Source of the DNA: Arenimonas donghaensis DSM 18148 = HO3-R19
Lineage (GTDB): Bacteria > Pseudomonadota > Gammaproteobacteria > Xanthomonadales > Xanthomonadaceae
Length of the DNA: 64,000 nucleotides
Assembly (NCBI RefSeq): GCF_000743535.1
Contig: NZ_AVCJ01000012.1
Coordinates: forward strand, 124,001 to 188,000
Reading direction: 5' to 3'
This document shows, in pieces, positions 8,632 through 18,238 of the stretch. Within the stretch, counting starts at the first letter, position 1, and each line of letters starts with the position of its first letter. The notes under the pieces were generated by a model that was not told the origin of the DNA, searched no databases, and was given only the letters and a program-made list of their open reading frames with translations. The translations under genes and the position numbers were made by a program.

Positions 8632-9770
8632 CCACCGTCGGCATCCTCGGCGGCGGGCAGCTGGCCCGCATGATGGCTTTGGCCGGCGCGCCGCTGGGCC
8701 TGCGCTTCCTGGTGCTCGACGCCACGCCCGACGCCTGCGCGGGCCAGTTCGCGCCGATGCTGGAAGCCGACTATCGCGACCAGGCCGGCCTGGCCGAGTT
8801 CGCCGGGCGCGTGGACGTGGCCACCTTCGACTTCGAGAACGTGCCGGCCGAAAGCGCCCGCTGGCTGGCCGAGCGCGTGCCGGTGTTCCCGAACCCGCGT
8901 GCGCTGGCGGTGGCCCAGGACCGGCTGGCGGAAAAAACCCTGTTCCGCGAACTGGGCATCCCGGTGCCCGAATTCGCCACCATCGACAGCCGCGAACAGC
9001 TCGACGCGGCGCTGGCGTCGGTGGGCACGCCCTGCATCCTCAAGACCCGCCGCCTCGGCTACGACGGCAAGGGCCAGTTCCGCATCAAGTCCCCGGCCGA
9101 TGCCGACGCCGCCTGGCAGGCGCTGGGACCGCAGGCCGCCAGCGTCGGGCTGATCCTCGAAGGTTTCGTGGCCTTCCAGCGCGAGCTGTCGGTGGTCGCC
9201 GTGCGTGGCCGTGACGGCGAGCTGCAGGCCTGGCCACTGACCGAAAACTGGCACGACCACGGCATCCTCTCGGCCAGCCTGGCACCGGCGCAGACCGACG
9301 CGGCCCTGCAGGCGCAGGCCCTGGACGCGGCCCGGCGGGTCGCCGAGGCGCTGGACTACGTCGGCGTGTTCGCGCTCGAGCTTTTCCTCAAGGACGGCGT
9401 GCTGGTCGCCAACGAGATGGCGCCGCGGGTGCACAACTCCGGCCACTGGACCATCGAAGGCGCCGAGACCTCGCAGTTCCAGAACCACCTGCGAGCGGTG
9501 CTCGGGCTGCCGCTGGGCAGCACCCGGGCGCTGGGCCACAGCGTGATGCTGAACTGGATCGGTGCCATGCCCGCCGCCGCGCCGGTGCTGGCCGAAGCGT
9601 GTGGCCACTGGCACGACTACGGCAAGTCGCCGCGCGAAGGCCGCAAGGTCGGGCATGCGACGCTGCGCGCGGACAGTGCGTCTGAATTGGCCGGGGCGCT
9701 CGAACGCGTCGGCAAGGCCTTGGGGCGCGAATCGCAAGTCGCGCCAGTCATCGCCCGCCTGCGCGATTAA
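8628..9770 (+). CDS. purK: N5-carboxyaminoimidazole ribonucleotide synthase PurK
   Basis: An ATP-grasp enzyme making N5-CAIR from AIR, bicarbonate and ATP; its product is the substrate of PurE. The 380 residues open [16 protein letters not shown] and include [21 protein letters not shown] and the metal-binding [14 protein letters not shown]. The start is GTG, overlapping the purE stop. It is followed after 4 bases by a REP-like palindrome of a second family. Confidence 0.96.
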   Translation: MTTVGILGGGQLARMMALAGAPLGLRFLVLDATPDACAGQFAPMLEADYRDQAGLAEFAGRVDVATFDFENVPAESARWLAERVPVFPNPRALAVAQDRLAEKTLFRELGIPVPEFATIDSREQLDAALASVGTPCILKTRRLGYDGKGQFRIKSPADADAAWQALGPQAASVGLILEGFVAFQRELSVVAVRGRDGELQAWPLTENWHDHGILSASLAPAQTDAALQAQALDAARRVAEALDYVGVFALELFLKDGVLVANEMAPRVHNSGHWTIEGAETSQFQNHLRAVLGLPLGSTRALGHSVMLNWIGAMPAAAPVLAEACGHWHDYGKSPREGRKVGHATLRADSASELAGALERVGKALGRESQVAPVIARLRD

Positions 9771-9774
9771 TTCT

Positions 9775-9853
9775 TGTAGGAGCGCCTTCAGGCGCGAATC
9801 CGTTCTTCGCCGAAGGCAAAGCCAAAAGATTCGCGCCTGAAGGCGCTCCTACA
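9775..9853. repeat. REP-like palindrome, family 2
   Basis: A long inverted repeat: the arm TGTAGGAGCGCCTTCAGGCG plus CGAATC on the left is mirrored by GATTCG plus CGCCTGAAGGCGCTCCTACA on the right, with about 27 bases between. It differs in sequence from family 1. It lies between convergent purK and the ABC ATPase gene, and its right arm contains the stop codon of the latter. Confidence 0.88.
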
Positions 9854-10898
9854 GGGAGCCCGGCTCGCCGGGAAAGACCACGACATGGGCCAGGTCCGGG
9901 TGCACGCGAAGAAAGCTGCCCGGCTTGCGCTGCTGGTGGCTGGGCACCAGTGACATCAGGACGGTGCCGTCGCCCAGTCGCAGCGTATGCAGGGTTTCGG
10001 CGCCACGAAACGCGATGGCGGTGACTTCCGCTTCGATGCCGCCTTCGTCCACCGGGCGCAGGTCGTCGGGGCGGAGCAGGACGCGAACCTCGGTGCCGTC
10101 GGGCCAGGCCATCGGGCGCGCCACCGGCAGTTCGCCCAGCACGGTGGCCACGCGGTTGCCCGCCACCACCCGCGCCGGCAGGAAGCGTCCCTCGCCGACG
10201 AACGACGCCACGAACGGCGTCGCCGGCCGGTGGTAGAGCTCGAAGCCCGGCGCCCACTGCAGCAATCGGCCGGCCTGCATCACGCCCACGGTGTCGGCGA
10301 AGGCGAAGGCCTCCTCCTGGTCGTGGGTGACCAGCAGCGCGGCGATGCCGAGTCGGTGCAGCAGCTCGCGCAGGTCGTCGCGCAGGCGACCGCGCAGATC
10401 CGCGTCGAGGCTGGAGAAGGGTTCGTCGAGCAGCAGCAGGTCCGGCCGCGGTGCCAGCGAACGCGCCAGCGCGACGCGCTGCTGCTGGCCGCCGGAAAGT
10501 TCATGGGGGTAGCGGCCATCCAGGCCTTCCAGGCCGATCAGCGCCAGGGTCTCGCGGATGCGTTCGGCGCGCTCGCCGCGGCCCAGGCGGTGCAATCCGA
10601 AGCCGACGTTGCCGGCGACGGTGAGGTGCGGGAACAGGGCCAGGTCCTGGAACACGAAGCCCAGGCCGCGGGCCTCGGGGGCCAGCGGCAGGGCGTTGCT
10701 GCCGCGAAGCAGCAGGCGCCCCGCGTCCGGCGCGTGGAAGCCTGCGATGGCGCGCAGCAAGGTGGTCTTGCCGCAGCCGCTGGGTCCGAGCAGGCAGCCC
10801 AGTTCGCCGGCGGAGAGCGTCAGGTCGAGCTCCCGCACGGCCGGCTGCCCTGCGTAGCCGCAGGACAGCCCGTGGATCGACAGCAGGGCTGGGGCCAT
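9849..10898 (-). CDS. ABC transporter ATP-binding protein (iron(III)-type, FbpC-like)
   Basis: A 349-residue ATPase with Walker A GPSGCGKTT, Q-loop VFQD, signature LSGGQQQR, Walker B LLLLDEP and switch VTHD. A C-terminal TOBE-like region from about residue 250 includes LLRPDDLRP. Sequence and length resemble FbpC/PotA-type importers, ferric iron being the best guess. No permease or binding protein is nearby. It starts 6 bases after the sodB stop, so they share a transcript. Its TAG stop lies inside the neighbouring palindrome. Confidence 0.85.
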   Translation of the reverse strand: MAPALLSIHGLSCGYAGQPAVRELDLTLSAGELGCLLGPSGCGKTTLLRAIAGFHAPDAGRLLLRGSNALPLAPEARGLGFVFQDLALFPHLTVAGNVGFGLHRLGRGERAERIRETLALIGLEGLDGRYPHELSGGQQQRVALARSLAPRPDLLLLDEPFSSLDADLRGRLRDDLRELLHRLGIAALLVTHDQEEAFAFADTVGVMQAGRLLQWAPGFELYHRPATPFVASFVGEGRFLPARVVAGNRVATVLGELPVARPMAWPDGTEVRVLLRPDDLRPVDEGGIEAEVTAIAFRGAETLHTLRLGDGTVLMSLVPSHQQRKPGSFLRVHPDLAHVVVFPGEPGSL

Positions 10899-10904
10899 CC
10901 GGCC

Positions 10905-11483
10905 TCAGGCCATCTGGCTGGCGACGAAGTCCCAGTTCACCAGGTTCCAGAACGACTCGACGTACTTCGGTCGCGCGTTGCGGTAGTCGATGTAGTAGGC
11001 GTGCTCCCAGACGTCGCAGGTGAGCAGGGCCTTGTCGCTGCCGGTCAGCGGGGTGGCGGCGTTGGGCGTGCTGACCAGGGCCAGCGAACCGTCCGGGCGC
11101 TGCACCAGCCAGGCCCAGCCGGAGCCGAAGGTGGTGATGGCGGTCTGGCTGAACTGTTCCTTGAACTGCGCGAAGCTGCCGAAGGCCTTGTTGATCGCCT
11201 CGGCCAGGGCGCCCGACGGCTCGCCGCCGCCCTTGGGGCTCAGGCAGTTCCAGTAGAAGGTGTGGTTCCAGACCTGGGCGGCGTTGTTGAACATGCCACC
11301 CTGGGCCTTGCGGATGATGGACTCGAGGTCCATGGACTCGAATTCGGTGCCTTCGATCTGCTTGTTGAGGTTGGTCACGTAGGCCTGGTGGTGCTTGCCG
11401 TAGTGGAAATCGATGGTTTCGGCCGAGATATGCGGCTCGAGCGCGGCGCGATCGTAGGGCAGGGCGGGAAGTTCGATGGCCAT
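10905..11483 (-). CDS. sodB: Superoxide dismutase (Fe type)
   Basis: Converts superoxide to O2 and H2O2 in the cytoplasm. The 192 residues carry the Fe/Mn-SOD metal ligands in [20 protein letters not shown] and [11 protein letters not shown]. Features such as AAQVWNH and FGSGWAWLV favour the iron form. An AAAGGAGACAG lies just before the ATG at 11483. It heads an apparent two-gene operon with the ABC ATPase and is divergent from grxD. Confidence 0.95.
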   Translation of the reverse strand: MAIELPALPYDRAALEPHISAETIDFHYGKHHQAYVTNLNKQIEGTEFESMDLESIIRKAQGGMFNNAAQVWNHTFYWNCLSPKGGGEPSGALAEAINKAFGSFAQFKEQFSQTAITTFGSGWAWLVQRPDGSLALVSTPNAATPLTGSDKALLTCDVWEHAYYIDYRNARPKYVESFWNLVNWDFVASQMA

Positions 11484-11589
11484 GGGCTGTCTCCTTTCGG
11501 GTGGGGGAAGGCGCCGGTAGGGCACCCAGCCGTATAATTCTATCCCCATCGCGGCCCGCACCCGGGCCGTCAGCGAAACGGAGCTTCAC

Positions 11590-11913
11590 ATGAGCGTCAT
11601 GGATCGAATCAAGGCCGAGGTCGACGGCCACCCCATCGTGCTCTTCATGAAAGGCACGCCGCAGTTCCCGATGTGCGGCTTCTCCAGCAGCGCCGCCAAG
11701 GCGCTCAAGGCCGCCGGTGCGTCGTCCTTCCACAGCGTCAACGTGCTCGAGGATCCGGAGCTGCGGGCCAATCTCCCGCGCTATTCGGACTGGCCGACCT
11801 TTCCGCAGCTGTTCGTCAACGGCGAATTGATCGGCGGCTGCGACATCACCCGCGACCTGCTCGACAGCGGCGAGCTGGCGCGCATGGTCGCCGAGGCGCA
11901 GAAGACGGCATGA
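11590..11913 (+). CDS. grxD: Monothiol glutaredoxin GrxD
   Basis: A 107-residue CGFS-type glutaredoxin that carries or delivers 2Fe-2S clusters. The CGFS active site is at residues 29-32, and the glutathione-binding WPTFPQLFVNGELIGGCD follows. It is divergent from sodB and overlaps the following SDR gene by 4 bases (ATGA). Confidence 0.95.
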   Translation: MSVMDRIKAEVDGHPIVLFMKGTPQFPMCGFSSSAAKALKAAGASSFHSVNVLEDPELRANLPRYSDWPTFPQLFVNGELIGGCDITRDLLDSGELARMVAEAQKTA

Positions 11914-12665
11914 GCAGCCAGGCCGCCATGCCCGACGTCGCCGCCGACGCCCTGGCCGGGCGGGTCGTGCTGGTCACCGGCGCGCAGGGTGGCCTGGGCG
12001 CCGAGGCCGCCAAGGCCTGCGCGCGCGCCGGCGCCACGGTCGTGCTGCTGGGCCGGAAGCTGCCCAAGCTCAACCGGGTCTACGACGCAGTGAAGACCCT
12101 GGGCCCGGAACCGGCCCTGTATCCGGTGGACCTGGCGGGCGCCGACCCGGCCGACTACTCGCAGCTGGCGGAGAAGGTCGCCTCGGAGCTGGGCGGCCTG
12201 CACGGCCTGCTGCACTGCGCCGCGGAATTCACCGGCCTGGCGCCGCTGGAGGCGACCGAGCCGGAAGCCTTCGTGCGCTCCTTGCACGTCAATTTCACCG
12301 CCCCCTGGCTGCTGACCCAGGCCTGCCTGCCCTGGCTGCGCAAGTCCGGCGATTCGGCGGTGGTGTTCACCACCGACGACCCGGCGCGGGTGGGCAAGGC
12401 CTACTGGGGCGCCTATGGCCTGGCCAAGCAGGGCGTGGCGGCCCTGGTGCGCCAGCTCAGCGCCGAAACCGACCAGACCGCGGTGCGCGTGGCCGGGCTC
12501 GAACCCGGGCCGATGCGCACCGACCTGCGTGCGCGCGCCTACGCCGACGAGGCCCAGCTGCGGGTCCCCGCGCCGGCGGCCTACGCCCCGGCCTGCGTGC
12601 ACCTGCTGTCGCCGGCGGGCATCGACCACCGGGGCCGCATCTGGGCCCCGCGGGTGCCGGCATGA
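11910..12665 (+). CDS. Short-chain dehydrogenase, YciK-like
   Basis: A 251-residue Rossmann-fold oxidoreductase. It has the NAD(P) motif TGAQGGLG near residue 24, LHCAAEF in place of the usual NAG-type motif, and the catalytic YGLAK. The catalytic Ser position reads FTTDDPA, so the Ser-Tyr-Lys triad is not complete. From memory, Xanthomonas homologues of YciK share this change. The substrate is unknown. The gene is translationally coupled to grxD upstream and marC downstream by 4-base overlaps. Confidence 0.8.
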   Translation: MSSQAAMPDVAADALAGRVVLVTGAQGGLGAEAAKACARAGATVVLLGRKLPKLNRVYDAVKTLGPEPALYPVDLAGADPADYSQLAEKVASELGGLHGLLHCAAEFTGLAPLEATEPEAFVRSLHVNFTAPWLLTQACLPWLRKSGDSAVVFTTDDPARVGKAYWGAYGLAKQGVAALVRQLSAETDQTAVRVAGLEPGPMRTDLRARAYADEAQLRVPAPAAYAPACVHLLSPAGIDHRGRIWAPRVPA

Positions 12666-13261
12666 CCACCCTGTCGGCGGCCCTGCTGCTGTTCCTGATC
12701 CTGGACCCGCTGGGCAACATCCCCATCTTCCTGGGCCTGCTCAAGCCGCTGCCCGGCCAGCGCCGGCGGCGGGTGCTGGCGCGCGAACTGCTGATCGCCC
12801 TGGGCGTGCTGATGGCTTTCCTGTGGGGCGGCAAATACGTGCTGGACCTGATGCACCTGCGGCAGGAGTCGGTGTCCATCGCCGGCGGCATCGTGCTGTT
12901 CCTGATCGGCCTGAAGATGATCTTCCCCAGCGCCGAGGGCATGTTCGGCGAGGTGCCCGAGGGCGAGCCCTTCATCGTGCCCATGGCCATCCCCCTGGTG
13001 GCCGGCCCGTCGGGCATGGCGGCGGTGATGCTGCTGGCGGCCCAGGAACCGCACCGGATGGGCGACTGGAGCCTGGCCCTGGTGATGGCCTGGGGTGCCA
13101 CGGCGGTCCTGCTGTTCTCGGCCACCTCCCTCTACAAGGTACTGGGCATGCGGGTCCTGACCGCCGTGGAGCGGCTCATGGGCATGCTGCTGGTCGCCAT
13201 TTCGGTGCAGATGCTGCTCGACGGCGTGGCCACCTACCTGCGGGCGCCCGGGCTGGGCTGA
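12662..13261 (+). CDS. MarC family integral membrane protein
   Basis: A 199-residue protein of the MarC/UPF0056 family with about six hydrophobic segments. It opens ALLLFLILDPLGNIPIFLGLL, with the family's DPxGNxP motif, and contains the second typical repeat VPMAIPLVAGPSGMA. Its function is not established; early links of MarC to multiple antibiotic resistance were not upheld. It is the last gene of the grxD-SDR-marC unit. Confidence 0.88.
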   Translation: MTTLSAALLLFLILDPLGNIPIFLGLLKPLPGQRRRRVLARELLIALGVLMAFLWGGKYVLDLMHLRQESVSIAGGIVLFLIGLKMIFPSAEGMFGEVPEGEPFIVPMAIPLVAGPSGMAAVMLLAAQEPHRMGDWSLALVMAWGATAVLLFSATSLYKVLGMRVLTAVERLMGMLLVAISVQMLLDGVATYLRAPGLG

Positions 13262-13465
13262 CGGCCCCCGGGCCCGGCCCGTCGCGCTGTCACCTGAATG
13301 ACATGTAATCCCGTTAGCGTGTTAAACTCTTGTTATTGCCACGGGGCAGGGGAACCACCCGAACGCGGCAATCCTTCAAGGACTAGCCGGGCCTGGCCCA
13401 TCAGGCACCGCGGCGGGACGCCGCAGCCAATTTCAGCCACTTTACTTAAACCAGGGTTCATCACC

Positions 13466-16400
13466 ATGACCAATCGCAACCGGGTTCGGCTTTCGCAGCT
13501 CTCCCTCGGCCTTGCCATCGCCCTCGCGGCGGCGCCGGCCTTCGCGCAGAACACTTCCGCCGGCGTCAGCGGCCGCATCGTCGGTGCCGACGCCGCGCCC
13601 GTGACCGGCGCGCAGGTGACCATCGTGCACACGCCCTCGGGCACCGTCAGCAACGCCACCACCGGCGCCGACGGCCGCTATGCCGCGCGCGGCCTGCGCG
13701 TTGGCGGTCCGTACACGATCACCATCGTCAAGGACGGCGTGACCGAAGTCCGCGAAGGCATCTACCTGCAGCTGGCCGACGTCACCTCGGTTGACGCGAC
13801 CCTCGGCGAAGAAGCCGCGACCCTGGCCACGATCGAAGTCACCGGCGCCAACGTCGCGTCCGAAATCTTCTCGTCGGACAAGATGGGTGCCGGCAGCAAC
13901 GTCACCAACGCCCAGATCCAGGCCTTCCCGTCGATCGAGCGCAACCTGCAGGATTACGCCCGCCTCGACCCGCGCGTCACCCAGACCGACAAGTCCCGCA
14001 ACGAAATCTCGGTCGGCGGCCAGAACCCGCGCTACAACGCCATCCGCATCGACGGCATCAGCACCAACGACGCCTTCGGCCTCGAGTCCAACAGCCTGCC
14101 GACCCCGAAGCAGCCGTTCTCGATGGACGTCATCGACGAAATCGCGATCGACGTGGCCAACTACGACGTCACCATCTCCGGTGGCACCGGCGGCGTGATC
14201 AACGCCGTCACCAAGTCCGGCACCAACAACTTCAGCGGCTCGGTCTACGGCCTGTACCGCGACAACTCGATGGTCCGCGACAACGACGACGGCAGCGACT
14301 TCTCCGGCTTCGAGGACGAGACCACCTACGGCGTCACCTTCGGAGGCCCGCTGGTCAAGGACCGCCTGTTCTTCTTCTTCAACTACGAGAAGTACGAGCA
14401 GGGCGCGCCCGGCCCGAGCTTCGGCCCGGTCGGCTCCGGTGCCTCGAACATCGTCAACATCACCCAGGGCGACATCGACGCCATCCGCGGCATCGCCCAG
14501 GGTTACGGCTTCGACGCCGGCACCTACGGCGCCGGCGGCGCCGACACCACCGGTGAAGAGTACGGCCTGAAGATCGACTGGAACATCAACGACGCCCACC
14601 GCGCCGCCTTCCGTGTCGGTACGTCCGACCAGAGCGTCGCCAACTTCCCGGGCTTCGGCAGCACCCAGATCGCCCTGAGCACCTACGCCTACCAGCGCGA
14701 CTACAAGTTCGACACCTACACGGCGCAGCTGTTCAGCGACTGGACCTCGAACTTCTCGACCGAAGCCAAGGTGTCCTACCGCGACTACTCGGCCGTGCGT
14801 ACCCCGACCGTCGACCTGCCGGCCGTGGCCGTGCGCGTCGGCAACGCCACCGTGAACTTCGGCACCGAGGAAAACACCCACGCCAACATCCTCGAGACCG
14901 AGACGCTCAACGCCTACCTGGCGGGCAACCTGTTCGTCGGCGACCACACGCTGAAGTTCGGCGTCGACTACGAAGACAACGACATCTACAACCTGTTCGG
15001 TCGTCGCAGCAACGGCGTCTACACCTTCAACTCGATCGCCGACTTTCAGAACGGCCGTCCCAGCTTCTACCGCTACTACCACCCGGCCGGTGGCAACCGC
15101 GACAACACCGCGGCCATCTGGGGCATCGAGAACCTGGGCCTGTTCGTGCAGGACACCTGGGCGGTCAACTACAACCTGACCCTCAGCTTCGGCCTGCGCT
15201 ACGACGAGCCGATGGTTGACACCGACCCGACCTACAACGCCGCCGCCGAGGCCACCTTCGGCTTCGACAACAGCTCCACCATCGACGGCAACGGCCTGGT
15301 GCAGCCGCGCTTTGGCTTCAACTACACCTTCGACAGCGACCGTCCGACCCAGATCCGCGGCGGCTTCGGCCTGTTCCAGGGCGCGGCGGCCAACGTCTGG
15401 CTGTCCAACCCGTTCACCAACACCGGCTTCGGCTACATCGACTACAGCTTCTTCAGCGGCCTCAACACTCCCTGCAACACCTCGGATGGCCGCTGCTTCG
15501 TGGCCGATCCGAACGGCCAGCTGGTGCTGGTGCCGCCGGGCGCGAGCGAAGGCACGCAGTCGGTCGACTTCGTCGATCCGAACCTGGGCCAGCCGGCCGT
15601 GTGGAAGGCCAACCTGGCCTGGGACCACGAGCTGCCGTTCTGGGGCCTGACCGCGTCCGCCGAAGTGATCTTCTCCGAGGTTGAAGAGGCGATCTACTAC
15701 GAGCACCTGAACCTGGGTGCGCCGACCGCCGTGGGCCAGGATGGCCGCCTGATCTACTGGAACGCCAACGGCCTGAATCCGGCCCGCTGGAACCAGTTCG
15801 GTTCGGGTTCGGGCGTCAGCGCCCGCGCCAACCGCGACAGCAGCTTCACCGACGCGATCATCGCCCGCCCGACCTCCGAGGGTGAGTCCCAGCAGATCTC
15901 GTTCTCGCTGAGCAAGATGAACAACGGCGAGAGCCCGTGGTCCTGGATGGCGTCCTACACCTACACCAACGCCGAGGAGGTCAGCCCGCTGACCAGCTCC
16001 ACCTCCGGTTCGCAGTGGGGCAACAACAACACCTTCAACCCGAACGAAGAGGTCTCCGCGACGTCCTCGTACGAGATCAAGGATCGTTTCGTGGCCGCCG
16101 TGAGCTGGGAGAAGCGCTTCTTCGGTGACTACGCCACCCGCGTCTCGATGTTCTACGAAGGCCGCTCCGGCCGTCCGTTCAGCTACGTGTTCGACAACGA
16201 CGCCAATGGCGACGGCCGCTTCGGCAACGACCTGCTCTACATCCCGACCGGTCCGGGCGACGTGCGCTTCGGCAGCGCCGCGGAAGAGGCGGCGTTCTGG
16301 GCCTACGTCGAGAGCAACGAGTACCTGCGCGCCAACCGTGGCCGCGTCGCCGAGCGCAACGGCGCCCGCGCGCCGTGGGTGAACCAGTTCGACGTGCGCA

Positions 16401-16669
16401 TCAGCCAGGAACTGCCGGGCTTCTTCAAGGACCACAAGTCCGAGATCTGGCTCGACATCCTCAACGTCGGCAACATGATCGACAAGGACTGGGGCCAGAT
16501 CGAAGAAGTCGGCTTCCCGGGCAGCCGCGGCGTGGTGGAGTACGGTGGTATCGACCCGGTCACCGGTCAGTACGTCTACCGCTTCAACACCCCGGACACC
16601 ACCCGCATCTACGACGACCGCGCCATCTCGCGCTGGTCGCTGCAGATCGGCTTCCGCTACAAGTTCTGA
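13466..16669 (+). CDS. TonB-dependent receptor, Oar-like
   Basis: A 1067-residue outer-membrane receptor. A signal peptide covers about residues 1-27 (ending AAPAFAQ). A carboxypeptidase-regulatory-like beta domain follows (SGRIVGADAAPVTGAQVTI). Next come a plug domain (about 115-235, with FPSIERNLQDYARLDPRV and NPRYNAIRIDGI) and a long beta-barrel ending in FRYKF with a terminal Phe. The architecture matches the Oar family common in Xanthomonadales, which probably imports peptides or other large substrates. No TonB partner is near. The 204-base upstream gap holds no gene; ATTGCC and GGCAAT at 13335 and 13367 could pair in the leader. Confidence 0.92.
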   Translation: MTNRNRVRLSQLSLGLAIALAAAPAFAQNTSAGVSGRIVGADAAPVTGAQVTIVHTPSGTVSNATTGADGRYAARGLRVGGPYTITIVKDGVTEVREGIYLQLADVTSVDATLGEEAATLATIEVTGANVASEIFSSDKMGAGSNVTNAQIQAFPSIERNLQDYARLDPRVTQTDKSRNEISVGGQNPRYNAIRIDGISTNDAFGLESNSLPTPKQPFSMDVIDEIAIDVANYDVTISGGTGGVINAVTKSGTNNFSGSVYGLYRDNSMVRDNDDGSDFSGFEDETTYGVTFGGPLVKDRLFFFFNYEKYEQGAPGPSFGPVGSGASNIVNITQGDIDAIRGIAQGYGFDAGTYGAGGADTTGEEYGLKIDWNINDAHRAAFRVGTSDQSVANFPGFGSTQIALSTYAYQRDYKFDTYTAQLFSDWTSNFSTEAKVSYRDYSAVRTPTVDLPAVAVRVGNATVNFGTEENTHANILETETLNAYLAGNLFVGDHTLKFGVDYEDNDIYNLFGRRSNGVYTFNSIADFQNGRPSFYRYYHPAGGNRDNTAAIWGIENLGLFVQDTWAVNYNLTLSFGLRYDEPMVDTDPTYNAAAEATFGFDNSSTIDGNGLVQPRFGFNYTFDSDRPTQIRGGFGLFQGAAANVWLSNPFTNTGFGYIDYSFFSGLNTPCNTSDGRCFVADPNGQLVLVPPGASEGTQSVDFVDPNLGQPAVWKANLAWDHELPFWGLTASAEVIFSEVEEAIYYEHLNLGAPTAVGQDGRLIYWNANGLNPARWNQFGSGSGVSARANRDSSFTDAIIARPTSEGESQQISFSLSKMNNGESPWSWMASYTYTNAEEVSPLTSSTSGSQWGNNNTFNPNEEVSATSSYEIKDRFVAAVSWEKRFFGDYATRVSMFYEGRSGRPFSYVFDNDANGDGRFGNDLLYIPTGPGDVRFGSAAEEAAFWAYVESNEYLRANRGRVAERNGARAPWVNQFDVRISQELPGFFKDHKSEIWLDILNVGNMIDKDWGQIEEVGFPGSRGVVEYGGIDPVTGQYVYRFNTPDTTRIYDDRAISRWSLQIGFRYKF

Positions 16670-16692
16670 TCGCGGCACACCGAGTCACGGCG

Positions 16693-16727
16693 ACGGCCGG
16701 CGGGAAACCGCCGGCCGTTTGCTTTTG
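16693..16727 (+). terminator. Intrinsic terminator of the TonB-dependent receptor gene
   Basis: ACGGCCGGCGG (16693-16703), loop GAAA, CCGCCGGCCGT (16708-16718), then TTGCTTTTG: a perfect 11-bp stem with a tetraloop. Confidence 0.92.
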
Positions 16728-16738
16728 TGGGCCGCGGC

Positions 16739-16794
16739 CTTGTGGGAGGGACTTCAGTCCCGATGGCTTTCGGGACTGAAGTCCCTCCCACAAG
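16739..16794. repeat. REP-like palindrome, family 1, copy 2
   Basis: CTTGTGGGAGGGACTTCAGT and its mirror flank a CCCGATGGCTTTCGGG core. It lies between the receptor terminator and ppnN, in co-directional genes. Confidence 0.9.
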
Positions 16795-16855
16795 TTGATC
16801 TGCCCGGTGCTAGAGTCCGGGGTTCGAAAACGAAAAGACCAAGAGAAACAGCGCC

Positions 16856-18238
16856 ATGAGCGACACCCTGACCCCCGCCGCCACCGTCAACGCCCGGATC
16901 TCGCCGCGCGGTGGCCTGGACATCCTTTCCCGCGATGAAGTCGCCCGCCTCGCCGACGCCTCCGTCGGCGGCCAGCGCGATCTGCTGCGCCGCTGCGCGC
17001 TGGCCGTGCTGACCAGCGGCAGCGACTCCGACGATCCGCGCGCCGCCGCGCAGCGCTTCGCCGATTTCGACATCGAGGTGCACCAGCAGGACCGCGGCAT
17101 CAAGATCGAGCTGCGCAATGCCCCGGCCGAAGCCTTCGTCGATGGCGAGATCATCCGGGGCATCGCCGAGAACCTGTTCGCGGTCGTGCGCGACATCGTC
17201 TACAACGCCAACGAGGTGGCCGAAGGCGGCCGCATCGACCTCGAGTCCGGTCCGGGCATGACCGAGGCGGTCTTCGAGATCCTGCGCAATGCGCGGGTGA
17301 TGAAGTCCTACATGGAACCGAGCCTGGTCGTCTGCTGGGGCGGCCACTCGATCGGCCGCGACGAGTACCTTTACACCAAGCGGGTCGGCTACGAGCTGGG
17401 CCTGCGCGGCCTGGACATCTGCACCGGCTGCGGTCCGGGCGCGATGAAGGGGCCGATGAAGGGCGCGACCATCGCCCACGCCAAGCAGCGCCACTGGAAG
17501 CCGCGCTACATCGGTATCACCGAGCCGGGCATCATCGCCGCCGAATCACCAAACCCGATCGTCAACCACCTGGTGATCATGCCGGACATCGAGAAGCGCC
17601 TCGAAGCCTTCGTCCGGCTGGGCCATGGCATCATCGTCTTCCCCGGCGGCGTCGGCACCGCCGAGGAAATCTTCTACATGCTCGGGCTGCTGCTGCACCC
17701 GGACAACCAGTCGCTGCCGTTCCCGCTGATCCTCACCGGCCCGCGCGAGTCGGCGGCCTACTTCGAGCAGATCGACCAGTTCCTGAAGCTGGCCCTGGGC
17801 GAGGAAGCCCGCAAGCGCTACCAGATCATCATCGACGACCCGGTCGCGGTGGCCATGGCCATGCGCCAGGGCCTGCGCAAGGTGCGCGAGCACCGTCTGG
17901 ACGAGAAGGACGCGTTTTTCTTCAACTGGTCGCTGCACATCCCGTTCGAGTTCCAGCAGCCGTTCGCGCCGACCCATCGGGCCATGGCCGGCCTGAACCT
18001 GCATCGCGAGCAGCCCCTGCATCTGCTGGCGGCCGACCTGCGGCGCGCCTTCTCCGGCATCGTCGCCGGCAACGTCAAGGAAGAAGGCCTGCGCGAGGTC
18101 GAAAAACACGGCCCGTTCCGGATTTCCGGCGACAAGGACATCATGGCCGCGCTCGATTCGTTGCTGCGCGCCTTCGTCGAACAGCGACGCATGAAGATCG
18201 CCGGCGACTACGTGCCCTGCTACCAGGTCATCGACTGA
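16856..18238 (+). CDS. ppnN: Nucleotide 5'-monophosphate nucleosidase PpnN (LOG family)
   Basis: A 460-residue homologue of E. coli PpnN (YgdH), which cleaves purine and pyrimidine monophosphates to base and ribose-5-phosphate and is controlled by (p)ppGpp. The central Rossmann-like LOG domain shows the active-site type motif FPGGVGTAEE; CTGCGPGAMKGPMKG and the ITEPGIIAAESPN loop are also present. The N- and C-terminal regions (to DYVPCYQVID) complete the family length. The ATG at 16856 is used. Its 3' end overlaps the convergent histidine kinase gene by 11 bases. Confidence 0.93.
   Translation: MSDTLTPAATVNARISPRGGLDILSRDEVARLADASVGGQRDLLRRCALAVLTSGSDSDDPRAAAQRFADFDIEVHQQDRGIKIELRNAPAEAFVDGEIIRGIAENLFAVVRDIVYNANEVAEGGRIDLESGPGMTEAVFEILRNARVMKSYMEPSLVVCWGGHSIGRDEYLYTKRVGYELGLRGLDICTGCGPGAMKGPMKGATIAHAKQRHWKPRYIGITEPGIIAAESPNPIVNHLVIMPDIEKRLEAFVRLGHGIIVFPGGVGTAEEIFYMLGLLLHPDNQSLPFPLILTGPRESAAYFEQIDQFLKLALGEEARKRYQIIIDDPVAVAMAMRQGLRKVREHRLDEKDAFFFNWSLHIPFEFQQPFAPTHRAMAGLNLHREQPLHLLAADLRRAFSGIVAGNVKEEGLREVEKHGPFRISGDKDIMAALDSLLRAFVEQRRMKIAGDYVPCYQVID

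Noticed and set aside
11533-11538. TATAAT between sodB and grxD as a promoter
   Set aside because: No -35 at a usable distance on either strand, so direction cannot be assigned.
13442-16678. Over 1000-codon minus-strand frame opposite the TonB-dependent receptor
   Set aside because: Low-complexity shadow; the plus strand encodes a complete receptor.
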